From Blastobasis lacticolella (taxonomy: Eukaryota; Arthropoda; Insecta; Lepidoptera; Blastobasidae): a stretch of 64,000 nucleotides of DNA. Positions 35,401 through 45,538 of the stretch are shown one piece after another. Position 1 is the stretch's first letter. Each line of letters opens with the position of its first letter. The notes under the pieces are model-generated. The model was not told where the DNA came from and made no database searches. It saw only the letters and a list, made by a program, of their open reading frames with translations. The stretch covers positions 15,275,001-15,339,000 of the forward strand of contig LR990059.1 of the NCBI GenBank assembly GCA_905147135.1, read 5' to 3'. The position numbers and the translations under genes were made by a program.

Positions 35401-37975
35401 TTTCTCCCACGCACACTAAGGTTGTGGAATGAACTACCTGGAGAGGTTTTCCCTAGGGAGTACAACATGGAGTTCTTCAAGAAAGGGGTTAAAAGGTTTT
35501 TACGGGGTCGATGCCCCTGGTATTGCAAACGTCCATAGGCTGCGGTGACTGCTTACCATCAGGCAGGCCGTGAGCTTGGTTGCCGCATCGGTGGTATAAA
35601 AAAAACGTAGGATCTCGCCGTAGGACGCCGTCACTCACTAACTGACTCACTTCATGATATACTGGAATAGATTCTCGATGTCCGCGGGCACGTTCAGCCC
35701 CTGGAACTGCTTGGGGTCGTAGGCACCCTCCGCGGGCACCACCACGCCGGCGCTGCGCCGCTTGCCACCCTCGGAAGGCTCAGGCGGCTCCACCTCCAGA
35801 TCGCCGCTGTCAGTTTCTGAATCTTTGGGTGAAAAACAACAATCACATTGGCGTCCATATGCCCGTAGAAACGCGAGGGCTCGGGGTCCGCTTTGAACAT
35901 TATCCAGGATTTGGCCGATCAGGTAATTACAGTGGAGCGACTGAAATCTGATCTCCCTGACCCAGTTTACAGGAGAACCTGACCAGATTGGTCTGCTCTA
36001 TTCAATCTGTAGATATCGTTGTATCATCATCATCATCATATCCGCCAGACGCTGAGCATGTAAAAGCCTCTCCCAACACAAAGGCCGGTAACTTGACATG
36101 GGATTACAATAGTGTTATCTGGTCACTGGGCCCACACGGGTGGTCAGTTGAGAAAATTGTGTATAAGCTCAGCACCAATGCACAGATTTAGTTGGTCCTT
36201 ACTCCTAGTTACATCCTAGTTATTAATTCATTCATTGTAAGTAGTGTGATTCTTACCAGAATTGGACGAGGCGTCACGTTTCTTCTTGGCCACTGGTTTA
36301 GTTTTGCTTGTCTCTCTGGGAGGAAGCTTCTCTCTCCTTTCTTCCACGGCCCTCTCCGGAGGGAGCGACAGTGACTTCCTATCTGGAGACTGTCGAAGAA
36401 TTGGAAGAAAATTTTATAGATATGTAGACGCAATCAGAGGTGTATTTTATAAGATCCTTTTATCCTACCAAGAACAGGAGTTATTCGGCTACGTGACAGG
36501 TTGCTATCAAATTGGCACTATTTATTCCATCATCCTGCCATCTGTCGGCTGTCGCTTCGCTGTAACCACCCGGTCTGACACGCAGATATCAATGGTATTC
36601 TGTGTCCGTAGCCCGGATATGCACCACCCGGTGAAACAACAAGGGTGGCAATCCTAGTCGTACCTACGCCGTGGCATTGTTTTGTAGACATAATAATTAG
36701 GTGGTGCTTTATTAACACATTTTATTCCGTCTAGGTGCCAATTATTTGCACCAATAGTGTTCAATGGATTTGTAATGAAAATAAATTGTTGTTCTGACTA
36801 GACGGCAGTACCTACCTATAAGTACTCTATTCGTTTAATCGTATTAGTTGTTTCAGGTACCTACGGTTTCAAAGATAGGATTAAATTTAATATCTCTATA
36901 GTGTTAACTACCTAAGGCAGGTACCTACTGGTAGTCAGCGAGAAAATAACCAACATCCAACGTGGATAATCACATCAGTCCATACCTAACTGCCCACTGC
37001 TAATCGTTAGTGGCCTCCTCCACATTAGTAGAGGACCGTGCCATTATGGATTGTTGACGTACGATGTAAATTCAAACGTTCAGCGTGGTGTGACCCATTT
37101 TCTTCAATGATAAATTTATATACCCACCCACGCTATCACAACTATACTCTACTCGCTTCACTATGTCAAAACATTGTGCCTATTTGATAAATTCAAACAC
37201 ACCGCGTTCATCCTAAATTTATCTTTGACGACCCCTGTGCTTCTGAGGATAACATCCCAGTCTGCCATGAGTACCAAAAATGATGGCTTTATCTGTGTAA
37301 TGGAAATGGATTTGTACCTACTGACTTATGTTTGGGATAGGCGTCCATTACCTACATGAGAATGGGAATCACAAGTGTGAATGTAGCAGTAGAGATTTGG
37401 TTAGGTAGATACCATATAAAATTCTTATGATAAAATTATGTGGGTGGGCACTATGTTCGATCGTGGCTCAAAAAATAGGGCCGATTTTAACAAAACCGAA
37501 ACCACAATTTTATTGATTCAACTGTCTAATAAACGTGAACTCACTGTAGTAGATATAAGTAAAGAATACAAAAAAACAGTACAAAATCTGTTAGTATCTA
37601 CCTAGCCGCTGAAACAGTGTATCCTCTGTAGTTTACTCTATAACGAACATATTGATAAGGCAGACTCACCTGATCCTCATTCTGCGAGCCAGAAACGTTG
37701 CTAAGGAAGTGATCAGGGTCCGACTCCGTTTCGCTCTCCGAATCGAAGTCGTGTCGCGCCGTGTGCCGCACTGGGGGGTTGAACTTCGACATGGCCGCCT
37801 TCAGGCCCTTCACAACCTCCTCCTCAGAGCTATCCGGGGTATCGATTTCTCTCGCGTTCTCCACAGCCACGGTCTCGTCATACATTACAGATAACACATC
37901 ATCAGCTGACACCACCGCGCTGCGTCTCCGCGGTCTCGCCACAGACGTTTGGCAGTGTTTGTCATTGGTTTCCAT
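26442..37975 (-). CDS. IFT46: Intraflagellar transport protein 46 (IFT46), complete
   Basis: Seven exons in transcript order: 37975-37670, 36389-36257, 35822-35651, 30472-30306, 29743-29640, 27793-27681 and 26712-26442 (TAG). All junctions are AG/GT, phases agree, and they sum to 1266 nt, 421 codons plus stop. The product has an acidic N-terminus (TPDSSEEE, ESETESD), a Lys-rich stretch, then core motifs in family order: EGAYDP, NLFQYI, YTPQKIDID, PAVGDIDALIKV, DNLGLSVLDEP, IEDAEKNSKAI, MPDIDTLMEEW and LHLLFSLFSAVKNSQ. Human IFT46 is 304 aa; the extra length is N-terminal. IFT46 is an IFT-B core subunit moving cargo along cilia; in insects this means sensory neurons and sperm. The start at 37975 is the first ATG after an in-frame TAG but lies inside an X-box; Met31 (37885), starting MYDETVAVENA, is a strong alternative. 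Introns are packed with repeats. Confidence 0.93.
26743..26818 (-). mobile_element. SINE family A fragment beside an IFT46 acceptor
   Basis: AATGTCCCGGTTGTGCTCTC to CATGATCCAGGATTTGGCAG; about 30 bp from the acceptor of the last IFT46 exon. Confidence 0.75.
27050..27195. mobile_element. LINE 3' end
   Basis: GACATAGACATAGACGTATT, then CCTCAGCTTAATGCTATG and an AGCGCTGTTTTTCAG motif, as in 14995-15235. Confidence 0.5.
28166..28822 (+). mobile_element. Helitron-like element with a nested MITE
   Basis: Starts ATCTATACATATAATAAAAC and ends near CGAAGTCGCGGGCAAAAG; the same order is seen at 61633-62016. The MITE at 28547-28717 interrupts it. Confidence 0.65.
28547..28717. mobile_element. 171-bp MITE with a visible empty site elsewhere
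   Basis: Inverted arms of about 53 bp starting CAGTCGAGTTCATTAATATG, flanked by TA. The related element at 61911 reads GTAGTACTAGCT with no insertion, so TA is the duplicated target. Confidence 0.9.
29049..29238. mobile_element. Diverged copy of the 9131 hairpin MITE
   Basis: AATGTATTGCTCATCGTATA on the left, with its complement ACCTTATTCTATGAGCAATA on the right. Confidence 0.65.
29500..29630 (+). mobile_element. LINE 3' end touching an IFT46 donor
   Basis: ACAAGGTGGACCGACGACCT, then GGGGGAGGCCTATGCCCAGC and GTGGACGTCTTTCGGCTG. It ends only about 2-9 bp beyond the GTGAGT donor of the exon at 29640-29743. Confidence 0.75.
29815..29985 (+). mobile_element. SINE family A, head and middle
   Basis: Clear tRNA-like head GTCGGTGGCCGAGTGGTTAA; truncated after ACATCGTGATGAAACC. 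Confidence 0.8.
30000..30285. repeat. Interspersed repeat, TTATCCTTCAAACCGGA family
   Basis: GCCCACCTGATGGTAAGCGG to AGATAAGGCGGTGGTGCTCA. Related copies near 8500, 9840 and 24780. Ends about 20 bp from the IFT46 donor at 30305. Confidence 0.65.
30473..33199. other. IFT46 intron; no coding signal
   Basis: 30530-30655 is a repeat also found inverted at 27975-28090 (GATATTGCCATAATCTCTAC). 31980-32060 carries a CCGTAGGTTATTCTACGTCA motif shared with 35110 and 26265. The remainder is unassigned. Confidence 0.45.
33200..33417 (+). mobile_element. Helitron-like element, copy 2
   Basis: Matches 1437-1646 from CCCGCCGTCTGTCC to GTCGCGCCGGGTCACTAGT. Confidence 0.6.
33640..33854 (-). pseudogene. LINE reverse-transcriptase C-terminal fragment
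   Basis: FNARVNRLFLDWYALPSALS then WRSNAYLV; same family as 1081-1227, upstream part lost. Confidence 0.65.
34530..34735 (+). mobile_element. LINE-like 3' end with GAT repeats
   Basis: CACCCGGAGCCCCACAAACT, then TGATGATGATGATAAAACTG. It ends beside the IFT46 exon relic. Confidence 0.5.
34749..34812 (-). pseudogene. Relic copy of IFT46 exon 3 inside the following intron
   Basis: The minus strand reads QFQGLNMPTDVEN, against QFQGLNVPADIEN in the real exon (35651-35822). Similarity continues to the exon's donor end, but the donor and downstream codons are degraded. It lies just after a LINE 3' end with GAT repeats. Confidence 0.6.
35290..35605 (+). pseudogene. LINE polymerase C-terminus plus 3' UTR
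   Basis: About 74 codons remain open: RNFLPRTLRLWNELPGEVFP, then EYNMEFFKKGVKRFLRGR and a stop. The GCTTACCATCAGGCAGGCCG tail with an A-run follows. The end lies about 45 bp from the IFT46 donor at 35650. Confidence 0.8.
35860..35995 (-). mobile_element. SINE family A fragment
   Basis: GTCCGCTTTGAACATTATCC to GAACCTGACCAGATTGGTC; about 35 bp from the acceptor of the IFT46 exon at 35822. Confidence 0.75.
36390..37669. other. IFT46 first intron; nothing recognised
   Basis: AT-rich with no clear repeat family or coding signal. Frames up to about 130 codons near 36262-36657 overlap exon 2 in the wrong strand or run into the intron. Confidence 0.5.
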
Positions 37976-37981
37976 GGCAAC
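37968..37981. promoter_or_regulatory. RFX X-box at the IFT46 5' end
   Basis: GTTTCCATGGCAAC is a full-length match to the RFX X-box that drives ciliary genes. It overlaps the first in-frame ATG of IFT46 (37975-37973) and lies about 83-96 bp upstream of Met31, a usual distance for an X-box promoter element. Confidence 0.75.
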
Positions 37982-38361
37982 CGTGCTTCCGCTACGGGGC
38001 TACAACCTCCTTGATGAAGCCGATGTGTCGACTGAGTTTTTATTCTGGGTTGAAAGACCGCCTTCGTGGTACGGCATGGTACAAAGCGTGCATGTATTTT
38101 ACGAGATGTTATGGAAATTATGTGTGTGCAAGATATTGGGGCTGAACTTCCTTGCATGGTGTCGTGCATTGTTGTTGTTCGGAAAGCTATTAAAAGCTTT
38201 AACGATGGCATTCACCTCTGTATCTACAAACATGGTTATAAAAATAGAAACTGACTTACTATGTTTCTTTGCTCTACCGCTCTACTACAAGTAAGCTGTC
38301 ATATATAAAAAATTATCTATGGCTGTAATTTGGCGCTAATAAAATTTTACATACTTATCGA

Positions 38362-38650
38362 GCTTCGGTGGCCGAGTATCCGACTCGTAAGCGTAAGGTA
38401 CCGGGTTCGAATCCCAGAGCGGCCTTACCAATGACTCTTTTATGAGTTATGTACATTATTTGAACACTAATCGAAGCTCTTACCTCCTTACTCCTGCACA
38501 TGCAGGCGACAGAATGTGCACCTATGATCCAATCCAGTCAAGTCCCCCGTTAACAGGGTCACGGAGGTCAGATGGCAGTCGCTCCACTGTAATTACCTGA
38601 TCTGCCAGATCCTGGATCATGTACGAGTCGGACCCGTAACCATTAGGCCA
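38362..38650 (+). mobile_element. SINE family A between IFT46 and TACC
   Basis: Head CTTCGGTGGCCGAGTATCCG, B box GGTTCGAATCCC and tail to ACCTGATCTGCCAGATCC. Confidence 0.8.
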
Positions 38651-38998
38651 CCTCATCCCATTAAAATACAAAAGAAAGCATCATAAGTCGGAAAACGTCC
38701 CTACGGAAAGAAATCTCATATCAATGGCTTGATTTCCTCGAAACTTATAAACAAAATTCCTTTATCTCGAGGACAATGCTCTTGATTAACATCTACAGAT
38801 GGTATGCGAGTAGCGCAGTCCTCTAACAAATGCATGGAAAGTAGGCTCCCATGTGAGCATTGCGACGTATTATTCCACGCGTCACTTCCTTCCTACTAAA
38901 TGCATAGCTAATTGACCATCTCAGTGAAGAGAAACATTAATTTGACATAATTACATGCTGTGTGCATGAATGAAACAAAGATAAATTACAATTACAAA

Positions 38999-39004
38999 CT
39001 TTAT
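38999..39004 (-). terminator. Likely TACC polyadenylation signal
   Basis: AATAAA on the minus strand, about 850 bp after the TACC stop, with no closer better candidate before the next repeat-bearing block. Confidence 0.45.
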
Positions 39005-39853
39005 TATCTAGAAAATGGAAACTAATTTCTATAGTTTTTACAAAAATAACGCGTTAACAACCCTTGCTTGTACATAATTATGGATGGTTATACGTATGTT
39101 TATGGTTTCCATAACGAAAATTTTGTAAATATAATAATGTCTATAAAAATAACGAGATTATTTATGTTCCTGCTTAAGAAAGTACTTACATAACAGTTAA
39201 GGGTGCACTTGTCAACTTTGGGCATTAAAACACTAATATTCTTCTACCTTAGATAATAATCAAAATTCGTATCAAATGTCAACTTACAAAAATATTATGT
39301 ACGCAATCTAACATTAAAATATTTAATTTTTTTTCTAAAAAATAAATATTCTATGTGTTTATTCCATAAAACGAACACGCATAAATATAATGATATAATA
39401 ATTAACAATGTATTTCGTAAACATCTAGATAGATGGTGCATTTAATTGGTTTGAGACGATTTGACACAATATTATTACGTCCAGCATAATTATTATGTGC
39501 TATGTTTATGAAAATAGAATTCATAATCCCTTATTTTAATTTAGAAATGGGTCGCACAATTTAAACATGATTGCAATGAAATAATTTTCAGATATATCAC
39601 AACGCGCAGTCTTGGATTGCAATGGGAATAGTTAATATCAAAACGTTATAACTAGACTATATAATAAAGGCACTAGATGCGAGTTGGCACAAGGTACTGA
39701 GACTCTGAGAACTTCGTGATACTTATCTTGAAAGATAGGTACACAAGCAACGAGCCTCGAAATATCAGTCTAGATCCGATCACAGGCTATAATAAAGCAA
39801 ATGTTTACGTTTATAGCCAACGTCAAGTCATATTTATGAGGTTTCTGCTCCCA
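39005..39853 (-). other. Presumed TACC 3' UTR
   Basis: Very AT-rich, no coding signal and no recognised repeat, lying between the TACC stop and an AATAAA. Confidence 0.5.
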
Positions 39854-42800
39854 TTAAACTTTGTTCAACAGTTCATCACATATTTTAGTCAATTCCTCGT
39901 TTGCTTTCATTTTCTGCGAAAGAGTTTCCTCTACGGACGTAATGTGCAGCTCTTTCCGTTTGATCATCGCCTTTAGCTTGAGCACCTCGGCGTCGTGCGC
40001 ACGATTGATCTTCTGCAATTCCTCGTTAGCGTGGTTCAGCTTCGACGTCGCGTGTTGCTTCAACTGCTCATAATTGTTCTGCATTTTAGCAAAGTTCTCT
40101 TCAAAGCTCTTTATCGATTTCCTATAAGATTCTTCATTGGCTTTGAAACTTAGAATCAGTTGTTTACTCTTCTCGTATTTACTGTGCAGATCATTGAAAG
40201 ATATCTCCATACTGGCCAAGTGGGTCGACTGCTCGTCTCTCTCCCGCATCAACTGCACTCTCTCCTCTGCGTGCCGTTTCTTGTCCAGCTCAGTCTCCGA
40301 GATCAAACTAGAAATCGTTCTTTCATATTCTTCCACCACTTGAGCCATGCCCCTATTATCTTTAGTTTTCTCCTCCAATTTTGCAGTAAGATCATTTACT
40401 TTTTTTAGCCTTTCTTCACTTATCTTTTCCAATGTTTTCATTTGACCTTCTAATGTTTCTAATCTGTCCTTTAGCTCTTTGGTTTCCGTTCTTAGGTTGT
40501 ACACACTAATTTCTTTATCAGCGAGCAGCTCTCGAAGTTGCGTCAGCGCCAAATCAGCCTCAGATTGATCTCTCCGAACCTCTGCGACTGTGACGTCGTG
40601 ATCCATTAAAGAACTATTAGAACTCATAGAAAGAAGTCGATCAATAACGGCAATAGCAGGAGAAGTAAATGTTAACGATTGTCTGTTTGAGCGTACCGGA
40701 GTCGTAGTTTTAACTCGCGGTGTAATTACCGAATTCACTGCAGGCGTCACCACCATCATAGGTTTAACAACAGTTATGTTAAGATCATCATTGTTATCTT
40801 CAATGATATCCATATCTTGCGTGATATTGCACGTTGACGGACCAGCTACAGGAGAGTTCGTAACAAATGTTGCGTCAGCAGGCATTGGCACAATTTTCTT
40901 AGGAGTGCTTTGCTTATTTCTTACTTTACTTAGAGCAGCCATTACACCCTCAGATGACATTCTTTTAGCAAATAGCGGATCAAACTTAAGGAACAGACTC
41001 TCTTTTCCACTGTCGGCGACAACGTTGGCATTTTGATTCAAAAGAAATTCATACGCTTCAGCGTCAATAAAGAATTCGCCTGCATCCAAATTATCATTTG
41101 ATTCGGCAGGTACATCTGTAAAATCCATGGCTTCCGCCCCTCTAGTCTCGAAGTCTATCATTTTATCATTATCTAAATCTTCTGCTTCCAGAAAAGGTCC
41201 TTCAACTGTATCTTCATCCTCCGTATTGATAGTTCTAACAGTAACATCCTTATCATCCGTCCCTTTTGATGAGGATGTTGTGTCAATATTATCCGAGGTG
41301 TCTTTTGCATCCGAAGGTTCAGTTGCTTTTTCCGAAACATTTAGTTTTGTTACAGGCAAATTCTGTGGAGATTCTGTGGTCACATTGCTAGTGATTTTCA
41401 GAGGAGAATCATTAGTGCCTGTCACTGGTGAGTGAAATTCTTCCATATCTATGCTGGGCGGCGGCGATTGACGTACTTTGCATTTCGTCGCGAAGGGATT
41501 GAAATTTATGTCATCAATCTCAGGTATGTTAAAAACACTTTTAGATTCAATACCTTCTGCAGATGAGGCACCAGCTGAGTAATAATCGGAGTGCTCGGAT
41601 GACGACGTGTTTTTAATTTCATGAACCTTAAAGTCAGTAGATACATTATTTTTTGATGTGTTATTTGTTTCTATGGGCTGGTCTGTATCAACCACATGGT
41701 CGTCTGACAATTTGTCATTTTGAACATTATCATTTTCTATCACTTCAGGTATTGTAGTATCCAAAACAATTGGATTATCATGGTTGTCTTCTCTAGGGAT
41801 AAGATTTATTGTAGTGTCTTTATTTTCTGTACTTGTATTTTCGATATCTATTGTTGGCGCGCCGCCAAATGTAGAATTTAGTTTTTTATGAATGTTTGGT
41901 TTTCTCTTATCCGGTTGACTCCTACGCCTATTTTTATTTCCAATAGTTTTTGATAGAACTGCTTTCTTTTCGATATTTTTGAAATTATCTTCAAAAGATT
42001 GGTTAGGTGTTGGGCAAGGGGGAGGAGACTGTCTAATCTTAACTTTTGTAGCGAATGGATCTTCTATTTCATCGAAATTAAAGTTGTATGAACCTTTTGA
42101 TACTAGTTTTGGAGAACTCGGTGGAATTGATTCATTATTAACAGGGTTATCTACCTTTTCAAAACTTCCTGACGTATTTTCATCAGAAACCAGACTTTCT
42201 TTTGAAACTGACACAAATGGACTGTTACTTTCGGAAACAATAACTTCTTCATCAACAATATCACTAGGCCTATCAGGTAATATGTCAATATTATCATCCA
42301 TTTTCTTGGTTGCATCTGAATCTAATATCTCAGTAGTAATTATATCATTAAGTTCTGTTATGGAACTTTCAGCACCATCTTTTTCTTCATCTTCTGCAAT
42401 GATCAGCTTTTCTTTTATATTAGAGCTCTCAACAAATTGTTCGTGAATTGATTTAGCTTCATTACCATTTGCAACCACTTCTACAACTGTTGATTTATTC
42501 ATTTCCACATGTGTTTCATTATCAGGGTTCAACACATTTTTACTTACTGTTAAAAATTCAACAAAAACTCCATTATCATTTTTTATGGCATCCACTACAC
42601 TTTCTTGTGTTTTAACTTCATTTTTATTATTAATATTTTCTGTTGTAGGCAAATTATGAATCATATCAAGGTCATTTACATTCTGTACACTCACTTCTCT
42701 GATTGGATTTTCTTCTGTTGTAGAGGCTTTAACAGATGTTTCAAGGGCTGCCTCAATGTTGTTGATATTTTCTGGTGTGATTTTATTATCGTTAATAATT

Positions 42801-45538
42801 AATTGTGTCTCTTCTTTAGGGATTTCGGAGGTCATATTGAAAATATCTTTTTGAATTGTTGTATCTTCTTTGTAACTCTTTTCACTAGTATCATTTACAG
42901 ATGAACTTTCGAGAGGGTTATCATTATTCTTGTCAGCTACACTTACTTCATATGTATTATTTAAAGGTTCTAAATAAGTATCTTGTAATTTAACTTCACT
43001 TTTATCGTCTATTATAGATAAACTATGTACTTCATCCCTTTCGATTATTTCTCTAACTGGCTCTTCTACTAAAGCTGAGCCTTTAGAATCAGCGCTTGAT
43101 TCAAGGACTGTTTCAAGGTTAATAATATTGTCTGATAAAATTGTATTATCATTGATATTTAATTTTAACTCTTCTTTGGACATTACTTCAGTAGTTGTAT
43201 TGAGAACTGACTTAATATTTTCGTCAATTATTTCACTGGTTACATTCATAGTTAAACCTACTAGAGTTTTATTATCCAAATTTTCTAAAGCTTTTTCCAC
43301 ATAGTTATTCTGTTGGTTCTCATACAGTCCCTCTGGAGTCACAACATTGAGACCATGATTATCACGTAAAGCAGACTTTTCTTCAATAAAACAAGTTTCA
43401 ATGTTATTAACGTTGGTAGATGTAGATTCAGTGTTCTGATTATTAACTCCATCTGGAGACATTTCATCATTGCCGAAATATTGAGCATATTGAATACCTT
43501 CAGAGTTGCTCTTTTGAATCTCTACAACAGAGTTATTTTCAAAACAATCTTGATTATTGGAAGGTAGAACCTCGTTATAAACTGTCTCTAATGTTATGGT
43601 ATCATTGGGTGCAACTTCAATTACAGGATTAAAAGATACATCATTAGCTACATTTTGTTCAACAGCCTCATTAATAATGTTTTCTAATTGGACAGTTTCA
43701 GATAGTGCTTGAATATTTTTAAAGTCCATTGACTGTGAATCAATCAACTCACATGTATTTAAATTATTATTGTCTGGTTGATCGACTACTGAACTTGTAT
43801 TAACTGCATCTGGCAATGGACAGCTTTCCTGAACAATATCTGGCTTGTCAGTATCATCATCATCAGGTAATGGGACATCAGCAGGTAGAGTATCAGTATT
43901 AACTTCTTGGTCCAACTCATTTGGCTCTACATTAAACAGAAGTACTCGCGGATCCATAATTAGAGGAATCATGGATAAGGTACTAACACCTAAATCAGGA
44001 GATGGCACAGATTTGAGCTTATCAACAAAATCATCGGAACATTTATTTAAATTGTTAGCTGTATCTATGTCAATATTGAAGACAGGGTTAGGTGCGGGCT
44101 CTTCTTCAGAAACTGACTTATTATCAAAACATGTCATTGCAGTTGGTTCATCATTAACTATGTGATCTAATGGTTTTATATTGTCATGTCCCAAAAATGA
44201 ACCTACACCATTTCCAGATTGTTCCTCTTCATTATGTACCATTGATTGTAGTCCTTCAGCTTCCACAAAGCCTACGTCATCAGTATTAGTAGTTATGGTT
44301 TCAGTTGATATAATTGATATTTCAGATTTTACCGACTTGGTCAAATTTAAAGAGTTCCCAGAGATATTGACATTCTGTGCTGCAGAATAACCATGTTGAC
44401 CATCTTCCAGCTCATCAGATGTTTTTATACATATACCCTCTGTTTTAGACACATCATCTTTAGTAAAAGTAGATTCACAATCTACAAATTCACCATCAGA
44501 TTCTGTAGCAACATATGTGTCCGTCTGCATGGAGAGATTAGACTGAATTGTTTTCTCCATAACCATAGAATCATTACAAGAAATATCCATATATTCAACT
44601 GTATCAAATTTGGTACCTCCTTTCAAATCATTTGTTGCATTTAAAATATTGCTAGAATTTCCTTTCGTGTCTAAAACATTTGTATGGGACAATAATAATT
44701 TATGTATAGGAATCTTCTCATCTTTGCTAAAAATAACTGTAGAATCATCTTTCCACTGAAGTTCCTTTTCAAGGTCCTCATTGAAGACCACACTGTCTCT
44801 GTTAGGGGTGTGTCTCCTAGCCAAAGCATCCTTTGTTTTATGAGCAGCCAATGGAGTAGAAGCCAAAATTGCTTGTGGGCGGGAGTCAGCAGTTTCAGGA
44901 GAATGTATGACTGGTGGGCTAACTTCTTCAGGCCTAAATGTATTAATTTCTCCTTCTGAAGAAGGTATAGGACTTTGTGATGGACGAAACATGTTGAGAA
45001 CATTTTTTAAGCCTCTCATGATAGGTGAACCAACATCAGTTTCCGCTTTCATATCTTTGGTAGGTGTTATAGCTTCTGGAGTGTGTGCCATAGAAGATGA
45101 TGAAGAAAATGTTTCATAATTTTCAGATGGATTAGAAACTGTAACAGTGACATTATCAGGCTTATCTGTCACAGACTCCAATGGCCTCAGAGGATTCCTA
45201 TTACTGTCATTGTATATATCCTTTGGAGACGATGGGAAAGGCAGAGTCTTAACAATATTAGAATTTAATGATCGAGTTAAGTTGCTGTTGGCATTGTCGC
45301 CCGACTCAATATTTCTATTATCAGTATTGTTTGCTGTAAAGCTCTTTGACATTGGTGATGAAGTAGGTGTAATAGAATACCTGAGTCTCATGGTCAGTTC
45401 GGTGACATCCAGTTCCTCGTAACCTTTCTCCGTACAAGGCGTCCTTGGCAAGACATTGTTGTGATGCAGACTGTTTTCTTTGTTGTCAAATTCACACACA
45501 CTACTGTCTATATCCATCGGCTCCACGTGATGAGCCAT
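39854..45538 (-). CDS. TACC: TACC-family centrosomal coiled-coil protein (D-TACC-like)
   Basis: One uninterrupted 1894-codon frame from ATG 45538 to TAA 39854-39856. About residues 1650-1894 form a heptad-rich coiled coil ending ANEELTKICDELLNKV, which matches the end of vertebrate TACC domains (ELTKICDELIAKL). About 1600 residues before it are acidic, Ser/Thr/Asn/Asp-rich and low in complexity. Two copies of a PFATK.K.RQSPPP motif, near residues 1160 and 1345, resemble the SDP-type repeats of TACC proteins. TACCs bind XMAP215/Msps and are Aurora A targets that stabilise spindle microtubules at centrosomes. The N-terminal region is typically poorly conserved. A single exon is unusual for such a long gene; no introns in the CDS were seen and an intron in the 5' UTR cannot be excluded. 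Next to it on the 5' side is a mariner-type element. Confidence 0.9.
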   Translation of the reverse strand: MAHHVEPMDIDSSVCEFDNKENSLHHNNVLPRTPCTEKGYEELDVTELTMRLRYSITPTSSPMSKSFTANNTDNRNIESGDNANSNLTRSLNSNIVKTLPFPSSPKDIYNDSNRNPLRPLESVTDKPDNVTVTVSNPSENYETFSSSSSMAHTPEAITPTKDMKAETDVGSPIMRGLKNVLNMFRPSQSPIPSSEGEINTFRPEEVSPPVIHSPETADSRPQAILASTPLAAHKTKDALARRHTPNRDSVVFNEDLEKELQWKDDSTVIFSKDEKIPIHKLLLSHTNVLDTKGNSSNILNATNDLKGGTKFDTVEYMDISCNDSMVMEKTIQSNLSMQTDTYVATESDGEFVDCESTFTKDDVSKTEGICIKTSDELEDGQHGYSAAQNVNISGNSLNLTKSVKSEISIISTETITTNTDDVGFVEAEGLQSMVHNEEEQSGNGVGSFLGHDNIKPLDHIVNDEPTAMTCFDNKSVSEEEPAPNPVFNIDIDTANNLNKCSDDFVDKLKSVPSPDLGVSTLSMIPLIMDPRVLLFNVEPNELDQEVNTDTLPADVPLPDDDDTDKPDIVQESCPLPDAVNTSSVVDQPDNNNLNTCELIDSQSMDFKNIQALSETVQLENIINEAVEQNVANDVSFNPVIEVAPNDTITLETVYNEVLPSNNQDCFENNSVVEIQKSNSEGIQYAQYFGNDEMSPDGVNNQNTESTSTNVNNIETCFIEEKSALRDNHGLNVVTPEGLYENQQNNYVEKALENLDNKTLVGLTMNVTSEIIDENIKSVLNTTTEVMSKEELKLNINDNTILSDNIINLETVLESSADSKGSALVEEPVREIIERDEVHSLSIIDDKSEVKLQDTYLEPLNNTYEVSVADKNNDNPLESSSVNDTSEKSYKEDTTIQKDIFNMTSEIPKEETQLIINDNKITPENINNIEAALETSVKASTTEENPIREVSVQNVNDLDMIHNLPTTENINNKNEVKTQESVVDAIKNDNGVFVEFLTVSKNVLNPDNETHVEMNKSTVVEVVANGNEAKSIHEQFVESSNIKEKLIIAEDEEKDGAESSITELNDIITTEILDSDATKKMDDNIDILPDRPSDIVDEEVIVSESNSPFVSVSKESLVSDENTSGSFEKVDNPVNNESIPPSSPKLVSKGSYNFNFDEIEDPFATKVKIRQSPPPCPTPNQSFEDNFKNIEKKAVLSKTIGNKNRRRSQPDKRKPNIHKKLNSTFGGAPTIDIENTSTENKDTTINLIPREDNHDNPIVLDTTIPEVIENDNVQNDKLSDDHVVDTDQPIETNNTSKNNVSTDFKVHEIKNTSSSEHSDYYSAGASSAEGIESKSVFNIPEIDDINFNPFATKCKVRQSPPPSIDMEEFHSPVTGTNDSPLKITSNVTTESPQNLPVTKLNVSEKATEPSDAKDTSDNIDTTSSSKGTDDKDVTVRTINTEDEDTVEGPFLEAEDLDNDKMIDFETRGAEAMDFTDVPAESNDNLDAGEFFIDAEAYEFLLNQNANVVADSGKESLFLKFDPLFAKRMSSEGVMAALSKVRNKQSTPKKIVPMPADATFVTNSPVAGPSTCNITQDMDIIEDNNDDLNITVVKPMMVVTPAVNSVITPRVKTTTPVRSNRQSLTFTSPAIAVIDRLLSMSSNSSLMDHDVTVAEVRRDQSEADLALTQLRELLADKEISVYNLRTETKELKDRLETLEGQMKTLEKISEERLKKVNDLTAKLEEKTKDNRGMAQVVEEYERTISSLISETELDKKRHAEERVQLMRERDEQSTHLASMEISFNDLHSKYEKSKQLILSFKANEESYRKSIKSFEENFAKMQNNYEQLKQHATSKLNHANEELQKINRAHDAEVLKLKAMIKRKELHITSVEETLSQKMKANEELTKICDELLNKV

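Noticed and set aside
37761..38294. 177-codon plus-strand frame across the IFT46 first exon
   Set aside because: Antisense to a confirmed exon and without protein-like features or homologues that I recognise.
41979..42446. Plus-strand frames of up to 155 codons across the TACC gene
   Set aside because: They are antisense shadows of the long acidic TACC reading frame.
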